DNA from: Saururus chinensis
Lineage: Eukaryota; Streptophyta; Magnoliopsida; Piperales; Saururaceae
Assembly (NCBI GenBank): GCA_035235625.1
Contig: CP141140.1
Span: 18,806,685-18,870,684, forward strand
Length of the DNA stretch: 64,000 nt
Direction of reading: 5' to 3'
The position numbers and the translations under genes are program-made. Under the pieces are notes generated by a model that saw only the letters and a list, made by a program, of their open reading frames with translations, searched no databases and was not told the DNA's origin. Below, piece by piece: positions 1-11,990 of the stretch. How positions within the stretch are numbered: the first letter of the stretch is position 1; the number at the start of each line of letters is the position of its first letter.

Positions 1-1594
1 AACCATTTGGCCCCGTGCAAATTATATAAGTATAGCCCAGTAATAATAAGAGTTTGGCAAACTCTTCCTAACTAGCTTCGTGGTCAGCCTACTCAGGGCA
101 TTTCCTGACCTATCATGCGATTAGCCCACATAAAATTCTGAACATCAAACAGAAGAGTGGTAGTTATAAATAAAAATTAATGCTCTTTGTTATTCGAAGC
201 CATATGATTGCCGATCACTCCAACAATCAATATCAGTAATTGTGGGAGTGGCGTGAGCTCCAAATTAAATGCAATGATTTTGTGTGGTTGTTGGCATCAG
301 AGAATAAGGTTGCTTGGAATAAATAAAAGGATACGGAAGGATATTTTAGTAGGAAATTGGGACTGGTGGCCTAGCTAGTAGCATGGGCCAGGACGAGTGG
401 CTGATAAAGATCGTCAAAATGCCCCGTTTATATGATCTTTACGCCTGCATGTGGCTGCCAACTTTTTTTTTCGTTGGCCTAAAAAATAGACGTGATATTT
501 ATATTTATGCAATTTCCTGATTTTCGTGTCATTGTCGTTTGACTCGTTGCCGGCATCCTTTGGGTGTATTTTTACCTTTTACTTTCGGATGTGGTTTTGA
601 GAGTATTATACATAATTAGTGTACAAACCGAGCTTCTAAAAGGAGACAAAAATGTACTAATGCAAGATAAATAAATAATTAAAGTAATATATTTAAAATA
701 TACTAGTAAGAATATATTTTTATTATGTATATAAATATATATTAAATAAAAAATAAATTAAATTAAAAATAAAATATATATCAAACAAAAGTCTCATTTG
801 TATGCTATAATTATAATATATATTTTATAATTATATTAATTATAAATTATATATACATATTTATATATTATAGTATCTCATATGCACTTATAATAGGTAA
901 TTACGAGTAAAAAAATTTGAATTTGAGAGTGCAACCTGACAAAGTTTTTTTAAGACATTAGAAGAACACAAGCACACCTAATCACAACAGAAAGGATGAA
1001 GGCGGGCACACAGTCAACCCACACTTGTGACAAGGAGAAGAGGACCACATGCCTAGCCACCACCCCATTAGCATGTCTTCTAACCGCAACAAATTGGACT
1101 TCCATTACCCAGATTTTCCTCATTTCTTTTATTCAAAATAGCCCAAGCTACGGTGAAGAAGACATCCATCTTTTGAGTATCAGGATGAGAGTGCACAAAA
1201 TCCATCGTCAATGGGCATACTGACCTGGCCAAAGTTGATTTTATCCCTCCACACTTCACCCTTCACAAATCCCAAATCTACTCGCATTGCTAAATCGTAC
1301 GAACGGAGTCCTCCACCAACTCCGCCACAAAGTGTTAACACACCGGATATCTAAATATGCCTCTTCTCCATAAACTAGTCATTGTGTGCAAAATGTTCTT
1401 GCACAACCTCCATGCAAATAATTTCATCCGCTTAAGGATCTTCCCTTTGGACTATTTTGGGTCACTTCCCTTTGGTTCTTCTTCAACATGTCCACAACTA
1501 AGTAATAGGCAAATTCTACATCAAAAATTTTCTTTTTTCTTTTTCTTCTAGATGAGGTCGCCGTTCGGGGCAATAGGGTAGAGAAGGATGTCAT
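1..1594. other. Gene-free left flank
   Basis: No coding region can be supported here. Bases about 640-900 are a very AT-rich stretch with many TATA and ATTA runs. Bases about 1000-1550 have a more balanced composition, but the open frames are short, start at random and resemble no family I recognise on either strand. I read it as old intergenic or transposon-derived DNA next to the solo LTR that follows. Confidence 0.5.
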
Positions 1595-1599
1595 TAATT

Positions 1600-3028
1600 T
1601 GTTGGACTAGGGTATGAGCTTAGACCCATTTGGTCTATGTTGTTTGCGGTTTGGGTGAGCCAATATGGGTCAGGGGGTCCAAGGTTAGTAGGGGCAGTTG
1701 CGCCGTGTCACGGCCCTACTCGATGGAAAAGCTACTATGCGGTACTTGCAAGGTTTTTCGCCCGGCAAGTCAACCTATCGAAGGGAACAAGAGTTCTTGC
1801 TGGGCAAGGCACTGCGCGGATCACGTGCGAAGGGCCTTGCAAAGCAAGAGGTAGGGGGGAAAGGAGTGACACATTGCAAAGAAACAAATGAACACAAGCA
1901 AGAAAGTGGATTGCATTCACTATCAACGTGTTTACAAAGCAATGACAACCAATCAAGCACTACCCTCCCCCTATATAGCATAAGGGATTTTTTTGATATT
2001 GCTAGAGTGGCAGCCAAAGTGGCTTTACTAGCATGGTTACATAAAAGTAAAGGAAAATGCATAAAAATATAAAGAAATACATTAAAAAGTATTTACAATG
2101 TATTTATAAAGGGGTTCGGACCAGGTCCGTAATAGCCGACCCCACATGACTTATCGTGCCACGAATTCTAATAGGATTTGCATTCATCACACACATGCAC
2201 TAGGTACATGACTAAGGTGTGCATTCACACATTGTGGGGCTTAACTCACAAATAAGTATCGATGGTTGGACCTGTGGTTAGTGAGGGGTTAACCCTGTTG
2301 TGGGTTTGACCGTGTGCAGGGGTCTAAGCCCTTGCCAGTTTATAGGAGCAAAGCCCGATCCTGTTGTGTCAAACCCTCTAAGTAAAACCTAGAAATTCAA
2401 CAAGAGGTCCAACTTATGAAGCCTATCTAAGAAGCCCACTTAAGAAGTTATGAAGAATGGTATAAAAGGGAGACTAAGAGAGGAGAGAGCCCTAGGTTTT
2501 GGTGGCCACCCCCCTCTCTTCTCCTCTCTCCCAATCCGTCCCCATTTCTCTCCCTTGGTTTGGCCCCCTCTTGGTTTTGTGAGAGCGTAACTGCTAGTTG
2601 CCCCTCTCCTTCTCCTCTAAACCTCTATTGGACATGGTGCTAGAGGGAGATCACCCTCTTTGCTCATTCGTGGCTTCAAGGACAAGGCTTGGATCGCCCC
2701 CTTGCTGTGTTTTTAATCCAAGAGAAGGGTAGAAGAGGGATCTATACATAAAGAGGTAAAACCCCTTCATTTGCTTAATCAATTGTGATTATATGCCGGT
2801 GTGAAGGTTAGAGTACATTCAGGGGCAGATTAGCCCAAGGTCAATTCATATTTATTCAAGAATTTTGTTTTGATTATTTGCACATCCTTAATTACATAAT
2901 TTATTATTTATATAATTACATATTAATACTTGTTGTGTAATTAATCAATAAAAAATTAAAATTTATGTACTCTGTGCCTCCCATTGGGCTCGAGGACCGC
3001 CACACTTCCGCTGGCCAGCCACTCTAAA
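1600..3028 (+). mobile_element. Solo LTR with 5-bp target duplication
   Basis: The element begins TGTTGGAC and ends CACTCTAAA, a mutated form of the CACTCTACA end seen in its relative at 22,498-23,546. The five bases before it (1595-1599) and after it (3029-3033) are both TAATT, a perfect 5-bp target-site duplication as LTR retrotransposon integrase makes. No internal region is attached, so it is a solo LTR left by recombination between two LTRs. A TATA box (TATAAAAGGG) at 2461-2470 lies in the right place for the LTR promoter in this orientation. Compared with the other copy it has about 430 extra bases near 1704-2137. Without that insert it is about 1.0 kb, like its relative. Confidence 0.85.
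1704..2137. mobile_element. Insertion nested in the solo LTR
   Basis: The LTR copies at 22,498-23,546 and 23,577-24,090 run straight from the GTTGCGC motif into CCCCACATG. In this copy about 430 bases separate the two motifs. The insert starts near TGTCACGGCCCTACTCG and ends near GGTCCGTAATAGCC. It contains a segment (about 1967-2037, ending in the motif GTGGCAGCCAAAGTGGCTTTA) that recurs at about 16,543-16,612 in MBD8 intron 1, so it belongs to a dispersed repeat family. The class is unknown. TG at one end hints at a small LTR, but the other end is not clear. Confidence 0.6.
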
Positions 3029-3039
3029 TAATTGCTTGA

Positions 3040-3597
3040 ACATCGTCAACTAAAAATACACTACCAATCAGACCATCGCAGCTCAACACCACCATCTCCC
3101 TCGTCCATTATGATTAGATCACTCACCAGGGCAACCCCTCAAAGCAATCTTCCAGGCGTAAGCCCACTCCAAGAGCGACTATTTGGAAGCCAATTATCCT
3201 GCCACACCTGAACTTGCCTGCCATTACCCACACGCCAGCAAAGGCCTGTTGTCAATACTTTTATCCCCTCCATGATGCTTCCCCATGCTAATAAAGCATT
3301 CTTCTTCTAGGGGAAAATAGAAAGAAATATTGTGCTTTGAAAATCCTTACAAAACAGTGGATTTGGGTTACAAATAAATCGCCGGCTGAAATCCCTTAGG
3401 CCCCAGAACCCCATTCCTCCACTGCCCTTAGCCGTGCAAAGACTTTCCCAACTTAACCAATGTGTTCTCCCCTTGTCCCCCCTTTGCTCCCACCAAAACC
3501 TGCTAACCCTTTTCCTGAATTCTTCACACATATCAAAGGGGACCCTAAAGCAAATGAGCGTATATGTAGGAATTACTTTGGCCATTGATTTGATCAA
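3040..3597 (-). mobile_element. LINE (L1-type) pol 3' relic
   Basis: Read on the minus strand from 3597, the translation shows the conserved end of plant L1 pol: an IKSMAKVIPTYT block, then FWWEQRGD, HWLSWESLC and GGMGFWGLRDF. This is the zf-RVT-like region after the reverse transcriptase. A frameshift near 3310 is followed by recognisable remnants of the next conserved block (SWRG ... GLCWRVGNG-like) down to about 3040. The endonuclease and reverse transcriptase core are absent, so it is a fragment, and stops make it inactive. It abuts the solo LTR. Confidence 0.8.
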
Positions 3598-3599
3598 AG

Positions 3600-4870
3600 A
3601 TCCCCTTAACTATGTGTTATAGGTATTTCTCTTTATAAAGTTAAAATTAACATAACATAAAAAGTAAAGCCCATATCATATCACTAACCAATATATTAAA
3701 TTCACACATGACAATCATCTAAAACAATCTATGTGAATAATTTTTTTTAAATATCCTCATTTCTCATATAAATTCTAAATATATTAAAAGATATCTTAGA
3801 AAAATAAGAAGGCAATATAAAAATTTTGGCAAATATCTATCGTCATAATTGAGGAGTATGATACAAGAGTCACTCAGAAGATAAATATATAAAAAACACA
3901 ATGTCAATGTGAAAATTAGCAAATCAAATGAAACATGGACACGTTGACCATGTAGTATTTGGGGGCTGGGTCGGCCAAGTGTCAATTACCATTTCAATCA
4001 CTCTTCCACAAGTTGTTAGAAGGATTATTTAGATATGAATGGATGGACAGAAAATGAATAGGTTGGTAAGACTGTTGTAAAAACATACTGATACCCCTTG
4101 TAGTGAAAATGGATGCCAGTCCACCCCATGGACCAAAATCCAACCTCAACTACAATGGAGGGCACACACACCCAAGGTAGGGACGTCCATCAAGTCCAAA
4201 GAGGTATTCTACCCAATTAACCATAGATGGCAAATTGGGGTGAGCTCATGCGAAATCTGGTGCCGAATAACCGTTTCACCGTGATCTGCATCAACATAAT
4301 AAACAGCCAACAAAACCTTTGGGAATTGAGGTCAACATGCAAAGCAAGGCAAAGTTGTAACCAAGCACCCAGAATGAATGGAAACTAGAGAGGGAAGAGA
4401 GACGTGGTAAAAATGATATACAGGGAGGATCATATAAATAGTTGATTGGGAAATTGGGTGTGGGGGAAGAAAACCAAACATGGTGAAGTTGGCGAGATAA
4501 AGGAGGGCGAATAGAGAGGGTATGTATACAAAACAAAAAGAGGAGAAGGTGAACAAAAAAAAGGGAAGAGGGGGAAGGAATCCGGCGGAGGGGAGGAATC
4601 TGGGAGGCGAGAATGGGGAAGGAACATATGATTTCTTTTCCTTAAATAATTAAACTATTAATACGCTTAAGTTTAAAATAAAAACTAATAGAAATTAGTA
4701 ATTTTTAGGAAAATATTTAAAATATCTAATTCTTAAAGTTTTATTTGACCATATTTAGATTTTTTTGGGTTTCCAACGTGTCCCTTATTACAAATTTCTA
4801 TCTAAAGAGTAAACCCCTAAAAAAACACATTTTCTCAAAAGGAGAATATTAGTCAGATTTAGAGCAAACT
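3600..4870. other. Intergenic, nothing recognised
   Basis: AT-rich sequence with a purine-rich stretch at about 4500-4620 that is CT-rich on the minus strand. The open frames there are low-complexity serine, proline and leucine strings. No gene or repeat boundary can be supported. Confidence 0.4.
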
Positions 4871-4876
4871 TTCACT

Positions 4877-5940
4877 TAGGGCCGGCTCAATGTAGATTGA
4901 GGCCTAAGGCGAAAGTATTGAAGTCATAATACAAACATATATTAGAATATGAATGTAATTAATTAACTATTAACATATTTTAATTTCTAACCTTAAGAAA
5001 AAATATAATACATTTTACTTTTTATCTTTATGAAAAATTATGACTATTGACCTTTTTCTAGTAATTGATGTTTTAACTTTGTATTAATACTTTCAAATTA
5101 TACTAGATCATAAATATTGGTAAGAAGAAAATATGATATTTAGTTAAACTCTTCGCTTTCTTTATTTATTTTATAGGATTTTTACTTTCTTATAACTTTT
5201 TTTATATTAATCGTAGAATTGGATAGTGTATTATGTGCATTCTCCTTTTATTTTCCTACTCAATTACCTTCTATTTTATTAGCATTGGTTGTTTAATTAC
5301 TAAACCTTCACTTAAAATTTTTATTATCCATTGTTTATTACTTGTACTATGTTTATCAAGAACTCCTTTTTGAAATTGAATATATATTTTTTAGAGTTTT
5401 AATATAATAATTTATATTTTTGTTATGACTTCACTTTGAGAATTAAGAGAGACGAGAGAGCCACAAAGATGGGTGCAAGGATGAGATTGTGCTGTTATCT
5501 TTTACAATTGAAGAGAGAGACAAGAGACTCCTACAGGTTGTAGCATGGATTGAGAATTCATTAATAGTCTATAAGGGTGAGATGCATTGAAAAGAAAGCA
5601 ATAGCATGTAAGGGTGAGCGTCTAGAAAAAAAACATCTTAAGGTGTGGTATGTGCTATAGGGTATAGACTGAAATATTTAAGTACAAATTATTATCCTTT
5701 CTTTTATTTTTAGGAATCACATCTCCTTTTGGCAGGTAGTTGTTACCTGTCCCTCATTATATATTGGAAAAGTTAAGATTACACATAAGTTCTACGAGTC
5801 TAGCATGATACAAAACTGAGATGGTGTTTTTAAAAGACATGAAAGGCATAAAATTTCTTATATGTTCTTTTGGCCTCTCTTATATCAAGAGAGGGGCCTT
5901 ATCTTCTAGTGGGGCCTTAGGCAGCCACCTTTGCTAATCC
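4877..5940. repeat. Possible hAT-like nonautonomous element
   Basis: The left end reads AGGGCCGGCTCAAT followed by a GAGGCCTAAGGCG motif. The right end has GGGGCCTTAGGCAGCC, roughly the inverse of the left inner motif. GGGCCGG ends with inner GCCTAAGGC motifs are common in decayed plant hAT-type elements. A related motif (CCTTAGGTTGCTTAGGCCGCCTAAGGCC) lies at about 9342-9369. The termini are too decayed to show a target duplication, and the interior is AT-rich without coding. Confidence 0.3.
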
Positions 5941-8055
5941 ACTTTTTAAAATTTGTCCTTCTTTACTATTCATCTTCTTCTTCCATAATAATGGGGTCAA
6001 TTTTAATGGCTTTCTTAGCACCTCCTTGGTTTCCTCCTCTCTTATCACCGAAAAATGTTTTATGACCAAATACTATGAACAAATGCATGACCAATGAACA
6101 TGTGGATGAGAAGCCTTGGGAACCATTAGATTTTAGTGGCGTAAACGGACGGACACGAGTGTGGACAAGGCATGTTTGTAGCTATCCATTATTTTGTAGA
6201 CCATGTATTTATCCCCCTGCATATGTTTGTCATGGGCATAGATATAAACGGATCGACACAACCAAAATAAAGGTAAAAGTTTGACATAAACTAATTTGTT
6301 CTCAAATAGAGGGGTTAGTAAAAAAGTGATTAAAAAATAAGTTATAATAATAGTAGAATAGTCTAATCTATAAAATAAATAAATAATAACGCTATGGAAG
6401 ACATGTGAGAGTATAACATGTATTTTTTATAATCTTTTTACAAAGATTAACTATGTGATATAGACTGCTAATATAATATAAATTAAAAATAATAATAAAA
6501 TATATAGTTGGTGGACGTGGATGGTTGCGGACATGAACAACCCCTTGTCTATGCTTGCCTGCATTATGGATGTAAAAAAAATTATCTATTTTAATGCAGA
6601 TAGGACGTGGACAAACACTAGACAAACATATGTCATTTACACCTCTATTGGATTTATTTCTCAATTTTCTTTCTCACTACTTCTTTGGTGACGTGACAAT
6701 CTTATATTATTAGTCACCAAGTTTTGATTATGCTAGACAAGCTCTTTATTATTCTTTCCACTTTAATCCAAAATTTTTGGCTCTACTTTTACTTGACACG
6801 CAATAGGTGGCTTGCATGGTAGGGGCCAAGTCATCACCAATTATCTAATATCTCACCTTCTTCAGCTTCCACTCTTCCCTCTCTCTTCATTTTCTAACCC
6901 TAACCCTAACCCTAACCCTCAACCTTTTGTCATAGAGCGGGAGCCTTTTTGGGCAGCATTATATCCCACCCTTGCCCCACTCCTCCCCATAGGCCTCTAT
7001 TGTGGTTTTTAATCTACTCAAACCTAATCTGATACTAATGATCCCCTTTAACAAAAGCTAATTTTAGAACTCCCACGATCACCTGTTTCCCACATTGAAG
7101 CTCACAAGAGGTAACGTGGAGGTGAAAAGAGTTTTTTATGCTTGTTTCTCACAATAAGCCGAGCATAAGCTCTACCTGAGAGCCATTAATATTTTAAATC
7201 AACATTATATATACTAATACGCATTAACGTATGATGTTAATATGTGCATATTGATCCTGTAAATGAATGACTGTCTAGTAAAAATTCTTCCTCAGTTTCT
7301 TCAGTATGCTTTACCAGGTGAATGGGCACCGGATTTGTGTCGGATTTGTGTCAGATTTATGTCTTTTAAAGCTAAGCTACAGCCGTTAAAATCGTACATT
7401 TGTTAAGATAATGCCATCTAGCATCAGAAGAAGAAAAGAGATCCCCCTCGTCTCCACCCTCCACCGCAAATTTCGGTTCCAAATCTGATGTCTTTGTACC
7501 CCATGGCCCGCCAGGAACATGTGCTCGTCGTGGGTAGGGCCCAGTAGAAGTTGTTGACTGACGGGATTCAGGTTTGCTGACTGTGTCTGACAGTACGATT
7601 TAGTACAACATTTCTGCTCTGCGTCACCACTGACGTGGTAAGCTACATTTGGGTTTTCGTTGCATACGTGCAAATGTTTTTTTATAATTTTTATAGCACA
7701 TATTTTCTAAAACAAATAAGGGAAGAACGAAAAAACCAAAAAACATAAAACAAAACTGAAGGAACTTACTAGTCAGGTTATGTGGTAGGACGAGCTCCTT
7801 GGGCATAGATGGAGGTGGGGTGGTGGTTGTTGGTGGTTTAGATCTAACCACGATAGAGGCAAGCAGAGACAATAATATTTTATAATATATATAAAATAAA
7901 GGTGGTTGTCGAGATAATAGCAAAGGTGGTGATGTTAGTGGTGATAGGAGTATAGGAGTGGTGGCGACAACAATAATATTGATATAGATAATAACATAGA
8001 TAAAAGCATAGTTGAATGAATTTGGATAGTTTCATAATTTGTAAAAGAGTCCCGT
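5941..8055. other. Intergenic, nothing recognised
   Basis: No coding region supported on either strand. The only distinctive motif is a short telomere-like run near 6893, listed separately. Confidence 0.4.
6893..6921. repeat. Short telomere-like CCCTAA run
   Basis: Four consecutive CCCTAA hexamers (TTAGGG on the minus strand). The common plant telomere unit is the heptamer CCCTAAA, while the hexamer form is known from Asparagales. Four units are too few to call an interstitial telomere. A telo-box-like motif or chance is equally possible. Confidence 0.5.
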
Positions 8056-8243
8056 TTATATGAGCCCGGGCTCACGCACGTCTGCGTGCGCCTAGGCTCA
8101 TTCGGCCGTTGAATTTACATCTAACGGCCTATCAAATTTACGGGGCATTTAGACCTGCGAGTTTGATGGGCCATTGAATATAAATCCAACGGCTCAATGA
8201 GCCTGGGCGCACGCCGACGCGCGTGAGCCCGGGCTCATATTAA
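8056..8243. mobile_element. Foldback MITE, long inverted repeats
   Basis: The first about 45 bases (starting TTATATGAGCCCGGGCTCACG) and the reverse complement of the last about 45 bases (TTAATATGAGCCCGGGCTCACG) match almost fully, including inner GTGCGCC and AGGCTCATT blocks. The interior of about 95 bases also holds an imperfect inverted pair of CCGTTGAAT / ATCCAACGG motifs. There is no coding capacity. This is a classic MITE shape. A diverged relative lies at about 30,366-30,524. The target duplication is not clear. Confidence 0.75.
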
Positions 8244-8765
8244 CTTTTTCCTTTGTAAAATTTGTGGCTGGTTGAAAAGAGAGATTATATAGGAAATAAC
8301 AATAGCAGATAAAAGTAGTTGGACATGTCACATGGAAATTAGGGAGAACATTAGGTTTCAATGAAAAATTTCTTATGTTTTTAGCAACAAAGGTTATGGC
8401 TGCATAAATGATCTATCTTATTTTTCTATAAAAAAAAAAAGATAATTAGGGAAGGAGAACCTCACAAAATGGGGAACCTTGTCTCGCCGGATCTGAAGTG
8501 AGCATGCCTGGCCAGACAATGAGCCACACTCTTACCCAACCTGTAAACACTAGAGAAAATGCGATGCAAAATGCGATCACATCCACAATATGTATGACCC
8601 ATAGGAAAGGAGGCCTTGTTGGCCATCCTTCAGCAATTCATTTACATTAATGGCAAACCTCTTCAATTATAACAGTGTGGAGTCCCAGATCAAGTGCTAG
8701 AGCCAAAGCTATATTGGCAACCAATTTTATGTTTAGTAATGTCATACTCACGAGATGGCTCTTAA

Positions 8766-8890
8766 GTGATGAACCTACTTCATCGTTTAAACACCATTAA
8801 TTAGTAGGGTTTAAAAAAATAGGCCCCACTAATCAACCATGTTAGACTCCACTAATCAATGATGTTTAGACGATGAAGTAGGTTCATAAT
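8766..8890. mobile_element. Small MITE with 35-bp inverted ends
   Basis: The left end TGAACCTACTTCATCGTTTA and the right end, read on the opposite strand, TGAACCTACTTCATCGTCTA pair over about 35 bases, and the interior is AT-rich. Size (about 125 bp) and structure fit a MITE. No gene content. Confidence 0.7.
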
Positions 8891-10704
8891 GTATGAACCT
8901 AGATGAACCTTTACATCTCAAAAATAAATTTTTTTTTATGTTTTTTCTTTCCTTGAACAAACTTATCTTTTCATCTTTGTGTTGGTCTCAACCGAATTTC
9001 TTACTAATTGGGCAAATTTTCTCCTTCTTTGGTTATTAAACTACTGAGTGCCTAATTTTATTTTTAATTTTTGGCTACTAAGCTATAATTGGGCAATGTT
9101 ACTCTTGAAAAACTTGGAATAAATTTCACCACCTATTATAAGGTGAGCTAGTGTTATTAGTAGTTATATTTTTAAATAGAAAAATATTTGAGTGACGTTA
9201 ACTTTCACAAGTTAAAACAAAACTCTACTTCATTATTTTAATACTATTGATGAGTGAGACTCATTTTTATAGCCCCCATTCATCAATGATGTTAAAAGGA
9301 TAAAAGTTAATGTCACAATAACACTATTCAGAGCCAGCGAGAGCCTTAGGTTGCTTAGGCCGCCTAAGGCCCTACAATAATACAAGGCCAAATGTACTTC
9401 ACTATGAGTAGGTAAATTAATGCTACTTTCAATAATAAAATAAAATAACATATATAATATCATTATAAACATGCCTTAACATAAAAAATATCTAAAGATG
9501 GAAAATACTACTTTTTTATGTCTCATTGTCAGTTAATAGCCTAATGTCTATTATATGGATCAAAAAACAAAAACAAGAGAAAATAATGACGGACTAGCAA
9601 TTCACACATACTATTAGAGGCCTTATTTTATCTTTAAAATATTCCATACCTAACCCCTGTTGGAAACTTACTCTATTAGATTCTTCCTACCACACTCTAA
9701 TAGAGGTGGTCTAAAACCAGATCCTCTCACAACTCCTGTAGCTGTCTCTCAATTCTCAAGGATAGAGATAACACTTACTCATCTTTTTCTCCAAAATAAA
9801 GTGCTCTCTCGTATCTTTCAATTCTACATGTTAAATTATTTGTTCTTACATTTTAATTTCTATTTTGCTATTATTTTTAGTATAGTTTCTAATTGATTTT
9901 TCTATAAGAATATCTAGTAGGGCGTGCGTAGGTGTATTTAGCGAGGCGTGTGTTGGAGCATGGCCGGTGATGTGTGTAAAATAGGGGCAAGCAAGGTTGA
10001 ATCAAATGCCAACCTCTCTATTTATTTTGTGCGTGCCATTAGATATTAATCTGATAACTCGTAATCTAGATGTGTTGTATGCATATTAAATTTTCTCTTT
10101 CTGATTCCAAAATTTTTGTTTGGTTTGGAGGAGAACGCGTGATGAAGACGGCCATTTGCTAATGGCACTGGCGCACTGCACGACGAAAGGCTTGCCGAAG
10201 AGCCGTTGCTGTCACAACGCTGGAGGCTTGAGCCTAGCAAGAAGTCTCCATCAACAATTAATAACTGGGGCTTGGGCAGCAATGCATGAACCTGATGATT
10301 TGAAACATCTCACATGCCCAAAAAAAAACAATCAACTTTGGTACCATACGGATACGGTCTTGTTCCATATGTTCCTCGGTCAGCTGGGTTGGGGGGTGGG
10401 TGAGAGTTAGAGCTGGAAGGAAGAAAACAGAAAGAGATTGCGGCAGAAGAGGTGCAATCCGGGAAGGGCGCACGAAGGATTGGAGGCTGGAGGTGGCTTT
10501 TGGGCGATGTGAAGGGTTAGGCCGTTTTGTCGCTCGATCGCCTTTGCTGCGGATGTACATCAAGTACAGTTTATGTCCGTTCGGCGCTTTAACTTTGTGG
10601 CTGTTCGCGATGGCGATCAACCAAGCACAATTGTGGGCTGTGGGCTAGACTCGCCTTTCTCCTCACATGTTTTGGCTTTTATATTGATGAGCATGACGCT
10701 ACCT
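8891..10704. other. Intergenic, no supported gene
   Basis: Open frames at about 10,046-10,650 exist on both strands in a locally GC-richer patch, but the two strands are equally open, have no family similarity that I recognise, and show no splice or start context. I leave this as non-coding. Confidence 0.4.
9237..9296. repeat. Short foldback sequence
   Basis: The sequence beginning TTAATACTATTGATGAGTG pairs with TTAACATCATTGATGAATG read from the other strand at the right end. It may be a remnant of a MITE like the one at 8766-8890, since both share TCATTGAT-type motifs. Confidence 0.45.
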
Positions 10705-10707
10705 TAA

Positions 10708-11243
10708 AAGTCAGTTTGGGTAGTGAATTAATTTAAAAAATTTAGAGGTTAATTGTGAAGTATATTTAGTAAAAAAAATTTATTAGAATAAATTTAAATA
10801 TTACGTTAAATTTAATTTTAAAATTTAAAATTAATATAATTTTCTCTCTTGAAGTCTTGATCTTGAATATGCACGTTTTTTGTATTATTACTTTTTGAAA
10901 TTCAAACTTTATTAAACAAGATCACATAAATATTAGGTAATTTTTAATTTTAAAAGTGGATCCTATTAATATGATATATTTTTTGAGGCTCAAATTAATA
11001 TAAAAAATAATTATTAAAAAATAATAAAATTTATAATTTTTAAAATAGAGACTAATCGACTAAATCAACTAAATCACATGAGGTGATTCAGTAATTTAGG
11101 CTTAAAATGGCCAGAATAAATTTCAGTACTGATTTTTTAATTTTACACCGCTTTTATACACAAATAAGATTCTAAAAATTTAACCCTAAATTAAGGCTGA
11201 ATTAATTGAATCTTTAAATAATTTAATACCCAAAAAACCCCCA
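10708..11243. mobile_element. Diverged Tourist-like element, copy 1
   Basis: This stretch aligns in the same orientation with 15,976-16,542. Shared blocks occur in order: AGTTTGGGT at the left end, TTTAGAATAAATTT-like, a TCTCTCT tract, ATATGCAC, TCAAACAAGATC-like, AGTGGG/AGTGGATCC, ATATGATAT, ATGAGGTGATTC, and a CAAACAACCCC-like end decayed to CCAAAAAACCCCC. No transposase is encoded. It is older or more decayed than copy 2, and its target duplication is not visible. Confidence 0.6.
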
Positions 11244-11990
11244 AAAGTGGCATATTCGGCATGGGTGTACTATGTAACTTTTCTTCGTGCCATATCCTTT
11301 TCAAATAGCTAGAACATTAACATGATTAAATGTGTGCATTGTCAATTTTAAATCTCAATTGTTCCCAAGCACATAGAAAATATTTTTTAATTAATAAATA
11401 TTATTAACCCAAATTTAAATATTATTTATATTTTTATTTATTAATAAAAGCTTGTGCTTTATGAGCCATGAGACCAAAATTAAATCGTGCACATAAATCA
11501 ATCTGCCTGCCTACTTTACCATCACCACTGGATCTCAACATGACGTCCTTGGAAGTCTAGCTCTCATGCTAGCGCACATAAGCTCCAGCTTATAACAACT
11601 TTCTCATCATCTAAATATATACATAAAATTGCCAAAAAAAAAATAGTAACAGCACATTGTTTATGGCACGAGATTTCCCAGAGCGAGGGGTTGAAGAAAA
11701 ACTTGGTCTGCTCGACGAGAGCAGCCTTTGTTAAGTTATCCAACAAGGGAGCTGGGCTGGGCTGGGCCGCTCTCGACCACAAACCAGCTGGTCTCAGACC
11801 ATTCAGCTCCGAGGGCCCAACACTGGAAAGAGGCCGCCCTAATTCTGTTCCGACTTCCGAGGCCCGCCATTTTTATTTCCCGACAAGCAATTCTTGCCAA
11901 AAGTGGGGTCTTTCCCGTCTTCTTCTTTGAACGCACTCGCGCACTCGCTTCCCTCCGAAATCCGCGGCCCCGCCCGTTGCCGGTCTCGGG
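11244..11990 (+). promoter_or_regulatory. Upstream region of the MBD8-like gene
   Basis: AT-rich to about 11,680, then increasingly GC-rich toward the start codon at 11,991. The switch suggests that promoter and 5' UTR lie in about 11,690-11,990. No clear TATA box is visible close to the start. Open frames here on both strands are by-products of GC-rich sequence. Confidence 0.4.

Noticed and set aside
1637-2072. Overlapping frames on both strands
   Set aside because: They lie inside the solo LTR and its insert.
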